Assembly: GCA_910584545.1 (NCBI GenBank)
Contig: CAJUBC010000005.1
Span: 1-64,000 of the forward strand
From: an uncultured Muribaculaceae bacterium
GTDB taxonomy: Bacteria > Bacteroidota > Bacteroidia > Bacteroidales > Muribaculaceae
Direction of reading: 5' to 3'
DNA: 64,000 bases
Made by a program: the position numbers and the translations under genes. The first letter of the stretch is position 1; each line of letters starts with the position of its first letter. This document shows, piece after piece, positions 44,351 to 52,999 of the stretch. Under the pieces are notes generated by a model. That model did no database searches. It was not told the origin of the DNA and saw only the letters and a program-made list of their open reading frames with translations.

Positions 44351-47134
44351 TTAGAAACGGATTCCAACGTTGAAGAAGACACGTATTCCCTGAGCGTAAT
44401 AAATCTTGTTGGGATACTTCTTCACATCGTAGTTGGTATAGTCGAACTTACCTTCCTGCCAGCCGCCGGTCTGGATGTTGCGGTTGTTGAGGAGGTTGTT
44501 GACGGAGAGGTTGAAATTGACGGAACCGAACTTGGTGTAGATCACCTTGCCGACGGAGAGGTTCATCACCCATGCGGTGTTGAGTTTCTCCTGACGTGCG
44601 ATCTCGTTGCGCTTCTGTATGTACTGTTCCTCGGAGGTACAGAACTTCCAGAGGCCGGGCATCTCCTCGTGGCGGGTAGGCGCGAGCTCGAACCAGTTGT
44701 CGCCGAACCACTGCGCGTTGACCTCGAAGAACCACTGCTTGATATTGTAGTTCACGGCCATGGAATAGACCTGCTGGGGAGTGCCGCCGACATGGAATCC
44801 GCGGAGATATACGTCGCGTGTCACATCATCGCGCGATCCGTTCTCATAGCTGCGGGTACCCTTCGGGTTGTTCATGTAGTTGTAGCGGGAGAAGGTTCCT
44901 GCGACCGATACTGAGAGATTGTGGAGGATCTTGTACTCGAGGCCTACCTCCACGCCGGTGTAGCGTGTCTCCACGCCGGAGAGGGCGTAGTTCATCATGG
45001 CCTTGAGGTCGTAATCGTAGAAACCGGTGCGCTTCATGCCGTTCCAGATATGGGTATAGAATCCGGTGACGCTACCGCGGAATCGGGAATACACCCAGGT
45101 GTAGCTGAGGTCGGCCGAGAGGAAGCGCTCGCTGCCGCGATTGGCCACGGGCGTGTCCTTCGTCCTCGGGGAGATGTAGGAGTCCTGGGGCTGCGGGGCG
45201 CGTGTACCGTATGCGAAGTGGCCGGTGAAGTAGTTCCGGCCGTCGAGCTTGTAGGTCGCGCCGGCCTTGATGGCGGCGTTGTCGAATGTGTGGCGCAGAC
45301 CGTTGCCGAGGGAGTTCTCAGGCGCGCGGCCGTTCTGCATGCGGCCGTAACGCATGAAGTTGGTGTAGCTCAGCTCGAGACCGTAGAACACGTTCCAGTG
45401 GCGGGTCTCAATCTGGTTCTGCACCCATGCGCGGGCGTTGATGTTGCGGATGTTGTAATCGTAGCCGAACACGTCGCCCTCGCCGACCCTGCGGTTCGGG
45501 TAGCGGATATCGTTCTGCATGATCTCGGCGTTTCCGGCAAAGTCACGCTCGGAGAAGTTGTCGACATCTCGCCAGAACTCACCGCCGAGCAGATTGCGGA
45601 CGGTCTTGTAGTAATGGGCGTCGGTGTAGGTGAAGTTGATGCCGGCCTGCATCGTCATCCAGTCGTTGAGACGGTGGTCGATGTAGGAATTGAACATCCA
45701 GGCGTTGAAATTGGAGTGGCGGTCTTCAAGGATGTAGCTTGACTGACCGAGCAGTTCCGGGTCGCGGTCATACTGGATTGCGTTCATCAGGTTTGTCTGA
45801 TACATGCGGTCCCAGTCGATCTGACGGTGGGCCTTGTCGCCGCCCCACCATTCGGCCACGCTCTCCATCTGCGCCATCTGCTCCTGATAGAGCTCGGGGT
45901 TCTCCTCCTCGGAGACTGTGGGCTTGAAATATGATGGGAGATTGCGGTAATAATCGGGACGCGGGTCGTTGGCCTGATACCAGTTTAGCGCCGAGCTGGA
46001 GTAGTTGCTCGAGCGGAATCCCACGCCGGTGTTGACCACCGTACCCATCTGCGGTTTCCAAATCCAGTTGATCAAGGCCGATGGATCGAAGCTCTCCACA
46101 ATACGCGCGCTCTTTTTCTTGCCGTCGAGGTAACCCCAGCTGGGATTGTAGAGGTTGGAGCCTGCGAGATCGTAGGCCTCCTGTGTGGAAGCTGCGTTGG
46201 TAGCGCGCTGAGTGGGTGCGCCCCAAGTAGAGATGTTGAGGGAGTGCTTGTCGTTGAACACTTTCTGGAGCGAGAGGAAATAACCGAAGGAATTGTAGAA
46301 CGTACCCTCGATCACGCCCTCGGGAGCATATCTCCCGATAAGCGACATGGTAAACGCCCATCCGTGCCTGTTGAGACCGGTGGAATACTGCAGCATGGCG
46401 CGCAGCATGTAGTTGGAGTTGGTGTAAGAAACGTTGCCTTTCCAGCCCGGAGCATATTCGGAGGCATATGTGGTATAGTTGCTTGCTCCGCCCAGATCGC
46501 CGAAGCCGAAGCTCGACGAAGCGAGGCCGATGTCGGTGGTGCGGTTACGGAATGCCGATGAAGTCATGCCGCCGAACATAGAGTAGTTGAAACGTCCGCG
46601 CATGGCGTCGTTGTATCGGAATCCGTTCACGTAGCCCGACTGCCAGTTCTGCTCATAGCCGCGGAAGCGGAAGCGGGCTATGGAGAAGTCGTAGTTGGCC
46701 GTCTGGTAATAGACATCGTCGGTGGCTCCCTGGATCGTGCCTATGCTCTGGCCGAGGCCCTCGTCATCAAGCACTTCCTCCTCGTCGAAGAGAAACGACT
46801 CGGAGTCTGCGGCAGCCTGGTCGAACGCAGATGGCGTCAGCTTGATGTCACCGAGATTCCTTATCATTCCGTCAGGAATCTCGACATCTATATAGGCGTC
46901 CTCGTAGCCGGAGGCAATCACCTCGAGCACATCCTTGCCCGGAGCGGCGTTGGAGATGGTGAACACACCGTCGGAGCCACTGGTCACGAATATCGCCTGG
47001 TCGGAAAGGAGGATATTGGCATCGGCCACGGGAGTTCCCGTCCGGGCATCGACCAGCTTTCCTTTCAGCCCCGTCGCGGCAAATGACTGCAACGCGAGGC
47101 AGAGCGTCATAAGTAATGTCAGTTTTATTCGCAT
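44351..47134 (-). CDS. TonB-dependent receptor of the nucleic-acid scavenging locus
   Basis: 927 residues. Signal peptide (1-19), a carboxypeptidase-regulatory-like domain (about 22-105, TGLKGKLVDARTGTPVADANI), a plug (about 120-250), and a beta barrel to the terminal Phe (NVGIRF). No SusD-like partner accompanies it; instead two DUF6359-type lipoproteins and nucleases follow. In Bacteroidota such receptors import large or scarce substrates with TonB-ExbBD energy. The neighbours suggest oligonucleotides or released phosphate as cargo; this is inference from context. Confidence 0.88.
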   Translation of the reverse strand: MRIKLTLLMTLCLALQSFAATGLKGKLVDARTGTPVADANILLSDQAIFVTSGSDGVFTISNAAPGKDVLEVIASGYEDAYIDVEIPDGMIRNLGDIKLTPSAFDQAAADSESFLFDEEEVLDDEGLGQSIGTIQGATDDVYYQTANYDFSIARFRFRGYEQNWQSGYVNGFRYNDAMRGRFNYSMFGGMTSSAFRNRTTDIGLASSSFGFGDLGGASNYTTYASEYAPGWKGNVSYTNSNYMLRAMLQYSTGLNRHGWAFTMSLIGRYAPEGVIEGTFYNSFGYFLSLQKVFNDKHSLNISTWGAPTQRATNAASTQEAYDLAGSNLYNPSWGYLDGKKKSARIVESFDPSALINWIWKPQMGTVVNTGVGFRSSNYSSSALNWYQANDPRPDYYRNLPSYFKPTVSEEENPELYQEQMAQMESVAEWWGGDKAHRQIDWDRMYQTNLMNAIQYDRDPELLGQSSYILEDRHSNFNAWMFNSYIDHRLNDWMTMQAGINFTYTDAHYYKTVRNLLGGEFWRDVDNFSERDFAGNAEIMQNDIRYPNRRVGEGDVFGYDYNIRNINARAWVQNQIETRHWNVFYGLELSYTNFMRYGRMQNGRAPENSLGNGLRHTFDNAAIKAGATYKLDGRNYFTGHFAYGTRAPQPQDSYISPRTKDTPVANRGSERFLSADLSYTWVYSRFRGSVTGFYTHIWNGMKRTGFYDYDLKAMMNYALSGVETRYTGVEVGLEYKILHNLSVSVAGTFSRYNYMNNPKGTRSYENGSRDDVTRDVYLRGFHVGGTPQQVYSMAVNYNIKQWFFEVNAQWFGDNWFELAPTRHEEMPGLWKFCTSEEQYIQKRNEIARQEKLNTAWVMNLSVGKVIYTKFGSVNFNLSVNNLLNNRNIQTGGWQEGKFDYTNYDVKKYPNKIYYAQGIRVFFNVGIRF

Positions 47135-47160
47135 GGTTCTTTATATCTTCATGGTTACTG

Positions 47161-48234
47161 CTATTTTCTATCTACTTCCTGAATCAGGAATATCTCCGTG
47201 GGGAAATGGTCGGAGTATCCGTTGGTCCATACTCCCGAAGAGAACGTGCGGAGGGGATAGCCGGCATACTGGCCGCTGCCCTGTATCAGGAATTTTTTGT
47301 TGAGGACTTCGGCACTGAGGAACTTGAGGCCGCAGGCTCCGTCCACTATGTTTTTATTGACCACAATCTGGTCGAACAGGTTCCATCCTCCCCGGTAGAT
47401 GTAGGAGCCGATCCCACGGTCGAGCTTCTCCCAGAAGGGATTGTAGAATCCGGATGCAGCCGCGTCTGCGATGTTTTTCGAGGCACCGAGCGAAACGGAT
47501 ACGCTCTTGTCGAATGGGTCGTCGTTAAGGTCACCCATCACGATCACGCCGATATTGGGATCGATCTTATAGAGAGAGTCGGCTATGCTGCGTGTCAGGC
47601 TTGCGGCCGCCTCGCGGAGCCAGCTGCTCTCGGCCTGGCCGCCACGGCGCGAAGGCCAGTGGTTGACTATCACCGCCACGCGGGAATATCCCGTAGCCTT
47701 GGTTCCCATCAGTCCCACCACGCACATCTGGTCGCGAGTGCGGAAATTAGGCAGCTTCTCTATCCTGAGGGGATGGTTTGTCACCTGAAGCACGCGGAAG
47801 AATTTCGGGTTGTAGATGAGACTGACATCGATGCCGCGGGCGTCGGGGGAGTCATGGTGCACTATCTTATAGCCTCGGTCGCGAATCGATGGAGATGCCA
47901 CGAGGTCCTCAAGCACACTCCTGTTCTCGATCTCGCTCATTCCGATCACAGCCGGGCCTTCCGGGGTGGTCTTGGTGGTCATCTGCGAGATGGCATACGA
48001 CATGTTCTTGATCTTGCTCCGGTATTTCTGGCTGTCCCACTTGCGGGAACCCTTGGGCGAAAACTCCAGGTCGTACTTGCCGTTGTTGTTGATGGTGTCG
48101 AACAGGTTCTCCAGATTATAGAAGGCCACACCGTAGGTGGCGTATTTCTTCTGTGCCCCGGCCGCTGACGGCAAGGACAAAGCCGCCCCGAGAACCAGGG
48201 CGACAATGACTGAAAATAATTTTCCCGTTTTCAT
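47161..48234 (-). CDS. Secreted endonuclease/exonuclease/phosphatase family protein
   Basis: 357 residues from the ATG at 48234, which begins a clean signal peptide (1-27, ending SAAGA). A longer start at 48258 would overlap the deoC stop and is possible. All EEP catalytic patterns are present: FYNLENLFDT with N40, GMSEIENR with E101, VNHWPSRRGG, VMGDLNDDP and the final SDHFPT. Members cleave DNA, RNA or phosphoesters. Placed between deoC and the receptor, it probably trims nucleic acids outside the cytoplasm. Confidence 0.88.
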   Translation of the reverse strand: MKTGKLFSVIVALVLGAALSLPSAAGAQKKYATYGVAFYNLENLFDTINNNGKYDLEFSPKGSRKWDSQKYRSKIKNMSYAISQMTTKTTPEGPAVIGMSEIENRSVLEDLVASPSIRDRGYKIVHHDSPDARGIDVSLIYNPKFFRVLQVTNHPLRIEKLPNFRTRDQMCVVGLMGTKATGYSRVAVIVNHWPSRRGGQAESSWLREAAASLTRSIADSLYKIDPNIGVIVMGDLNDDPFDKSVSVSLGASKNIADAAASGFYNPFWEKLDRGIGSYIYRGGWNLFDQIVVNKNIVDGACGLKFLSAEVLNKKFLIQGSGQYAGYPLRTFSSGVWTNGYSDHFPTEIFLIQEVDRK

Positions 48235-48257
48235 CTGGTCAGACTCTTTGTGCGACA

Positions 48258-49136
48258 TCAGAAATATTTCACCTCCCTGCCTTCGAGCGAGCTGAGCACA
48301 TTGTTTGCCAGACTGCTCGCGCCGAGACGGAAAAGGTCGGAATTGAGCCACTCGTCGCCGAGCACGTCCTTGACGATGGCGTAATATACGAGCGCATCCT
48401 CGGTGGCGCGTACTCCACCGGCGGCTTTGAAGCCAACCTTGCGGCCCGTCTTCTCATAGTACTCCTTGATGCATTGACACATCACGTAAGCCGCCTCGTG
48501 TGAGGCTCCCGGATATATCTTTCCGGTGGAGGTCTTGATGAAATCTGCCTCGCAATACATGGAGAGGATCGATGCCTTCTTGATATTGGCCGCTGTCTTG
48601 AGCGCGCCTGTCTCGAGAATCACCTTCAGTTTCGCCTTGCGCGCGGTGTGGCGCAGCTCGATTATCTCGTCGCAGAGGGTCTCGTAGTCCCCGTCGAGGA
48701 ACATCCCAACCGGAAGCACGATGTCCACCTCCTGCGCGCCGGCCTCGACCGCGAGAGCCACGTCGGCCACCTTGACGGCTGTGAACGTCTGACTCGAGGG
48801 AAAGCATCCGGCCACGACACATACATCCACCCCCTCTACGTCAAGATGGCTCTTCACAACCTCGGCGAAGTTACTGTAGACGCAGATGGCGGCCACATTG
48901 CCGTACTGCGGATAGTCGTTGTCAAAGTCATTGACCCGCGTGGTAAACCGGGCCACGCTGCGTTCGCAGTCCTCGGAGCTGAGCGTGGTCAGGTCGATTG
49001 AGTTGAGAAGGAACTTATATACTTCGGGACAGGCATAGTCCGATGCCGTCTCCTTGATTCTCACTATCTCCTGAGCAACGAAAGCATCATCCTCCGTCAC
49101 CCGGCTGGCGTTTATCGCCTCATGGTATCTGTCCAT
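48258..49136 (-). CDS. deoC: Deoxyribose-phosphate aldolase
   Basis: 292 residues, slightly longer than E. coli DeoC (259). Catalytic residues are visible: EVDIVLPVG (D138), KVILETGAL, and the Schiff-base lysine K201 in DFIKTSTGK; a later KAAGGVR holds the second lysine. It splits 2-deoxyribose-5-phosphate into acetaldehyde and glyceraldehyde-3-phosphate, the last step of deoxynucleoside use. It precedes the secreted nuclease gene on the same strand with minimal gap, linking cytoplasmic sugar use to extracellular DNA breakdown. Confidence 0.95.
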   Translation of the reverse strand: MDRYHEAINASRVTEDDAFVAQEIVRIKETASDYACPEVYKFLLNSIDLTTLSSEDCERSVARFTTRVNDFDNDYPQYGNVAAICVYSNFAEVVKSHLDVEGVDVCVVAGCFPSSQTFTAVKVADVALAVEAGAQEVDIVLPVGMFLDGDYETLCDEIIELRHTARKAKLKVILETGALKTAANIKKASILSMYCEADFIKTSTGKIYPGASHEAAYVMCQCIKEYYEKTGRKVGFKAAGGVRATEDALVYYAIVKDVLGDEWLNSDLFRLGASSLANNVLSSLEGREVKYF

Positions 49137-49207
49137 ATCTTGGGTATTACATTATTCTTAAGGGATGTGTCTATTATTAGAAACCTCCCGTTATCGGGGT
49201 TAGTTTA

Positions 49208-49215
49208 CAAAAATA
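49208..49215 (-). promoter_or_regulatory. Possible -7 element of deoC
   Basis: Minus strand TATTTTTG, 72 nt before the deoC start in an AT-rich spacer. No -33 match at 19-21 nt. Confidence 0.3.
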
Positions 49216-49270
49216 GGGAGATTTTTTCAATAATCAGTAAAATTTAACCAAAAAGTGTTAAAATACATCA

Positions 49271-49311
49271 AAAAAGACAAGGCCTCCCGACACAGGCACA
49301 GCGCGGGGAGG
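49271..49311 (-). terminator. Terminator after ruvC
   Basis: Minus strand CCTCCC (49306-49311) pairs with GGGAGG (49283-49288), extended by the adjacent C-G pair, followed by TTGTCTTTTT. It ends the DUF4286-ruvC unit, leaving deoC separate. Confidence 0.65.
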
Positions 49312-49316
49312 TCTGA

Positions 49317-49886
49317 TTACTGGCGGCGTTTCGCTATGCGGTCAGGGTTCTTGGCGAGGAAATCCTTCCATGAGGAGGGACCTTTGACCACTGCGGGCTT
49401 CCCGGTCTCGTAATAATGGGTCAGGGCCACGGCCAGAGCATCGGTGGCATCGAGCATCTTGGGAATCTTGTCCTCGGGGATGCCGAGGAGATGGCGCAGC
49501 ATGTTGGCCACCTGTTCCTTCGAGGCCTGTCCATTGCCGGTGACAGCCATCTTCACCAACCTCGGAGCATATTCGGCGATGGGGATGTCGCGACACAGCA
49601 CAGCTGCCATCGCCACCCCCTGCGCCCTGCCGAGCTTGAGCATGGACTGCACGTTCTTCCCGAAGAAGGGGGCCTCCAGCGCTACCTCGTCGGGCAGATA
49701 TTGCTCGGCAAGCCCAGTGACGCGCTCGAAGATGCGGTGAAGCCTCTTGTAATGGCTCTCGAAGCGGTTCAGCTCGATCACCCCCATCACGATCACATCT
49801 ATCTTCTTGCCGTTGATGCCGAGCACTCCGTAACCCATCACGTTGGTACCGGGGTCTATGCCCATTATGATCCGCTCGTAGTCCAT
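49317..49886 (-). CDS. ruvC: Crossover junction endodeoxyribonuclease RuvC
   Basis: 189 residues from the ATG at 49886, chosen because [14 protein letters not shown] fits the family and its ATG overlaps the upstream stop as TGATG. Catalytic acids: D11 in GIDPG, E71 in LEAPFFGKN, and D146 with D149 in [11 protein letters not shown]. It resolves Holliday junctions with RuvAB, which are not in this window. A C-terminal tail of basic residues follows. Confidence 0.95.
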   Translation of the reverse strand: MDYERIIMGIDPGTNVMGYGVLGINGKKIDVIVMGVIELNRFESHYKRLHRIFERVTGLAEQYLPDEVALEAPFFGKNVQSMLKLGRAQGVAMAAVLCRDIPIAEYAPRLVKMAVTGNGQASKEQVANMLRHLLGIPEDKIPKMLDATDALAVALTHYYETGKPAVVKGPSSWKDFLAKNPDRIAKRRQ

Positions 49887-50236
49887 CACAGGTCGATGCA
49901 TCTGAAAATAGAGGAGAACGTCATCGCCTCGGGGCCGAACTTTTCGGCAAAGGCGGCGCACAACCGGCCGAGACGCGCATCGGCCCATCTCTGAGCCTGC
50001 GCCTCATCGACGAACTCCACCTGGAACGCCACGCTGTGGGCCTCGGCTTCATCGCGCGAGATGCCGCCGGCGCTGACGAGCGCCGACAGGCGCGGATTAC
50101 CCGGCTCGAAACCGACACGGCTCCCCTCTCCCGGCGCCTCCGGTGCGGTCAGAGCACCGACCCCGGCACGGAACCAATCCAGAAATTCCCCTTCTTTCTC
50201 CCTCAGCATCATAAAGGTGCAGTTATATATAACCAT
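49886..50236 (-). CDS. DUF4286 family protein
   Basis: 116 residues from the ATG at 50236, where [10 protein letters not shown] starts as in DUF4286 proteins; the frame stays open for 23 more codons but has no ATG and is AT-rich. The pattern of an N-terminal beta strand, FLDWFRAGV, a [18 protein letters not shown] middle and a final FSSIFRCID fits this small cytoplasmic family of unknown function. It is translationally coupled to ruvC, as in several Bacteroidota. Confidence 0.75.
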   Translation of the reverse strand: MVIYNCTFMMLREKEGEFLDWFRAGVGALTAPEAPGEGSRVGFEPGNPRLSALVSAGGISRDEAEAHSVAFQVEFVDEAQAQRWADARLGRLCAAFAEKFGPEAMTFSSIFRCIDL

Positions 50237-50393
50237 ATACAATATCTTTTTATCAGTTATAGTTATGTTTTGACAAGAAAAAACGGCGCGTTTATCCCTA
50301 AACACACCGCCAAAACAAAATTATGAAAATATTCTCTCTTAAACTATCCCCGCCGGCGCGTCTCGCGACGACTCCGACGGTTGCCTATCTTCG

Positions 50394-50467
50394 AGCCTCT
50401 TGTCGGATTCGAACCAACGACCCCGAGATTACAAATCACGTGCTCTGGCCAGCTGAGCTAAAGAGGC
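50394..50467 (-). tRNA. tRNA-Thr (anticodon TGT)
   Basis: Seven-pair acceptor stem (GCCTCTT / AAGAGGC), discriminator T, D arm with AGCTCAGCTGGCCAGAGC, anticodon loop TTTGTAA giving TGT, and a normal T arm with GGTTCGAATCC. CCA is not encoded. It starts only a few bases after the SRP RNA and very probably shares its promoter. Confidence 0.95.
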
Positions 50468-50469
50468 AG

Positions 50470-50569
50470 GTGGGCGAGCTATCTACATCGCACCGCTACA
50501 ACCCGCTACCCTTGCTTCGGTCAAGATCTGGGGGGATTCACGGGGAGCTGGTCGTGCAGGACTCACCCG
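50470..50569 (-). ncRNA. ffs: Small bacterial signal recognition particle RNA
   Basis: About 100 nt. On the minus strand the ends pair (GGGTGAG at 50562-50568 with CTCGCCC at 50472-50478, one G-U). The 5' half has CAGCTCCCCGTGAATCC, and the 3' half TGTAGCGGTGCGATGTAG, both alignable with the conserved arms of E. coli 4.5S RNA. The tip, CCAGATCTTGACCGAAGCAA, is compatible with helix 8. It is preceded by a perfect promoter. It binds Ffh for co-translational targeting. Identification is by eye, so the exact ends are approximate. Confidence 0.72.
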
Positions 50570-50572
50570 ATG

Positions 50573-50604
50573 CAAAATTATTATATTTTTTTCATTCCAC
50601 CAAA
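50573..50604 (-). promoter_or_regulatory. Promoter of the SRP RNA-tRNA-Thr unit
   Basis: Minus strand TTTG (50601-50604), 20-nt spacer, TAATTTTG (50573-50580), about 5-7 nt before the RNA start. Perfect consensus. Confidence 0.82.
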
Positions 50605-50663
50605 TTATTCATGCATTTTAACCATTTTTTAGTGGAAACGCATTGGAAACAGTCCTGAAATGC

Positions 50664-50696
50664 ACCGGAACCGCACTTTTAAAGTTCGGTCCCGGT
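50664..50696 (-). terminator. Hairpin downstream of rnr
   Basis: Minus strand ACCGGGACCGAACTT pairs with AAGTGCGGTTCCGGT (two imperfect positions) around a short AT loop, 32 nt after the rnr stop. No T-run follows, so termination is uncertain. Confidence 0.33.
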
Positions 50697-50727
50697 ATAT
50701 TCTGTTAAGGTTTTATGCCAAAATTCA

Positions 50728-52977
50728 TCAGCGGCGGCGGTTGCCTCCGCGTCCGCGCGATTTCCCTTTGCCATGCTTCTGTGGCTCATGACGTTTGCCG
50801 GGATTCCGCTCCTCGATGGGCTTGTTGGGGTTTCCCTTGTCGTCAATGAGCGCGAAGTCAAGCTGCTTGCGGTCAAGATCGGCGCGCGCGACCTGCACCT
50901 TCACCTGGTCGCCGAGCGTGTAGCGCACTCCGTGACGGCGTCCGATGAGGCAGTAGTTCTTCTCGTCGAAGTCGTAATAGTCGTCGGCGAGATCGCGGAT
51001 CGGCACGAGTCCCTCGCACATACTGTCGTTCAGCTCCACATAGAAGCCCCACTCGGTCACGCCGGAGATGACACCGTCGTAGATCTCGCCGAGGCGCTCC
51101 TGCATGAATTCCACCTGCTTATAGCGGATGGATGCACGCTCGGCGTTGGCGGCGAGTTGCTCCATGTCGGAATCATGGCGGCATTCATCCTCCAGCTTCA
51201 CCTTATCGACGCTACGGCCGCCCTCGGCATATTTCGCCAGCAGACGGTGAACCATCATGTCGGGGTAGCGGCGAATCGGCGAGGTGAAATGAGTGTAATA
51301 AGGCATGGCGAGGCCGTAGTGGCCCACGTTGTCGGTGGTATAGACAGCCTTGGCCATCGAGCGGATGGCGAGGATGGAGAGCATGTTCTCCTCCCCTTTC
51401 CCCTTCACATCGCGCAAAAGCCGGTTGACGCTCTTGTTCACCTCGCGAGAACTGCCGTCGGTGGTGAGCTTGTAGCCGAAGCGGGAGGCGATGAGGGCGA
51501 GGTTGCCGATTTTCTCCGGATCGGGATTGTCATGCACACGATAGACGAATGTCTTCGCCTTCTTTCCTTTCGGTTTCTTGCCTACGGACTCCGCAACAGT
51601 GAGGTTGGCGAGCAGCATGAACTCCTCGATGAGCTTGTTGGCATCTTTCGACTCCTTGAAATAGACGCTCACCGGCTTGCCGGTCTCGTCGATCTCGAAA
51701 CGGACCTCTGCCCTGTCGAACTCCAGAGCGCCGGCCTGATAGCGGCGGCGTCGGAGTTCCTTGGCAAGTCCGTTGAGTACGCCGAGCTCGCGCGCGAACT
51801 CACCCTTGCCGGTCTCGATGATTTCCTGCGCTTCCTCGTAGGTGAATCGGCGGTTGCTGCGGATGGCCGTGCGCCCTATGCGGGAATTCAGCACATTCGC
51901 CTTCTGGTCGAGTTCGAAGATTGCCGAGAAGGTAAGCTTGTCCTCGTCGGGACGCAAGGAGCAGATGCCGTTGGAGAGACGCTCCGGGAGCATCGGGATG
52001 GTGCGGTCCACGAGATATACGCTCGTGGCACGCTTCTGCGCCTCCTTGTCGATGACCGAGCCCGGTTTGACATAGTGGGTGACATCGGCGATGTGGACCC
52101 CCACCTCCCAGTTGCCGTTGGCAAGCTGTCGGATTGAGAGAGCGTCGTCGAAGTCCTTGGCGTCGCGCGGGTCTATGGTGAAGGTGGTGACGCTGCGGAA
52201 GTCCTCGCGCTTGGCGACTTCCTCCGGAGTGATGCCCTCGCTGATACGCTCCGCGGCTTTCTCCACATTCTCGGGATACTTATAAGGAAGTCCGAACTCG
52301 GCGAGGATGGCATGCATCTCCGCGTTGTTCTCCCCTTTCGTTCCGAGGATGTCGATGATCTCGCCGCGCGGGTTCATCTCGTCGTCGCGCCAGTTGGTGA
52401 TACGGGCCACGGCCTTGTCGCCGCTCTTGCCCCCGCGCAGCTTTCCCTTGTCGAGGATGATGTCGGCGGCGAGGAACTTGGAGTCGGTGACGAGCGCGGC
52501 GTAATTCTTCTCGATGCGGAGAGTGCCTACGAACTGCTGCTCTTTCGTCTCGAGAATCTCGATCACGCGGGCTTCAGGATCCTGACCCCTCCGGGCTGCT
52601 GAGACCACCACCCGGACCCTGTCACCGTTAAGGGCATGCATCGAGTTGCGCTCGGCCACCATGATGTACTCGTCGTCGACAACGACGGCGTTCTTGCCGT
52701 TGCTGCGGCGCACGAAGTAGCCGACGTTCTCGGTACCACGGTTGGCTTTCGCCTTGTACTTGCCGAGGTCCACCTCCAGGATGTCGTCGGCGGCCACAAG
52801 TTCGTCAAGCATGTTGATCACGTCCATGCGGTTCGATTTGCTCTCGGCGCCGATTCCGAACGCTATCTGCTTGTAATTGAAGCTCTGTTTGTTCTGCATC
52901 TGCAGAAACTCCAGAATGCGGGCCGCGAGGTCCTGCTTGCGCATCCTGCCGCCCCCCTTGTTTACGGTTTTATTCAT
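50728..52977 (-). CDS. rnr: Ribonuclease R
   Basis: 749 residues. N-terminal helix-turn-helix and cold-shock-like domains (1-240), the RNB catalytic domain (about 265-590) with the metal-binding IDPRDAKDFDDAL and LPERLSNGICSLRPDEDKL, then an S1 domain (about 630-715, GVISGVTEWGFYVELN), and a Lys/Arg/Gly-rich tail. It degrades structured RNA from the 3' end. It is 22 nt after the peptidase gene and followed by the SRP RNA. Confidence 0.96.
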   Translation of the reverse strand: MNKTVNKGGGRMRKQDLAARILEFLQMQNKQSFNYKQIAFGIGAESKSNRMDVINMLDELVAADDILEVDLGKYKAKANRGTENVGYFVRRSNGKNAVVVDDEYIMVAERNSMHALNGDRVRVVVSAARRGQDPEARVIEILETKEQQFVGTLRIEKNYAALVTDSKFLAADIILDKGKLRGGKSGDKAVARITNWRDDEMNPRGEIIDILGTKGENNAEMHAILAEFGLPYKYPENVEKAAERISEGITPEEVAKREDFRSVTTFTIDPRDAKDFDDALSIRQLANGNWEVGVHIADVTHYVKPGSVIDKEAQKRATSVYLVDRTIPMLPERLSNGICSLRPDEDKLTFSAIFELDQKANVLNSRIGRTAIRSNRRFTYEEAQEIIETGKGEFARELGVLNGLAKELRRRRYQAGALEFDRAEVRFEIDETGKPVSVYFKESKDANKLIEEFMLLANLTVAESVGKKPKGKKAKTFVYRVHDNPDPEKIGNLALIASRFGYKLTTDGSSREVNKSVNRLLRDVKGKGEENMLSILAIRSMAKAVYTTDNVGHYGLAMPYYTHFTSPIRRYPDMMVHRLLAKYAEGGRSVDKVKLEDECRHDSDMEQLAANAERASIRYKQVEFMQERLGEIYDGVISGVTEWGFYVELNDSMCEGLVPIRDLADDYYDFDEKNYCLIGRRHGVRYTLGDQVKVQVARADLDRKQLDFALIDDKGNPNKPIEERNPGKRHEPQKHGKGKSRGRGGNRRR

Positions 52978-52999
52978 GGGTCATATCATTTTTGAAATA

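Noticed and set aside
44351..47134. Classic SusC of a polysaccharide utilisation locus
   Set aside because: No SusD-like lipoprotein and no glycoside hydrolases are adjacent; the neighbours are nucleases and DUF5689/DUF6359-type lipoproteins.
48235..48351. Longer start of the EEP nuclease overlapping deoC
   Set aside because: The signal peptide starts at 48234. A start at 48258 is possible by coupling but adds eight charged residues before the signal.
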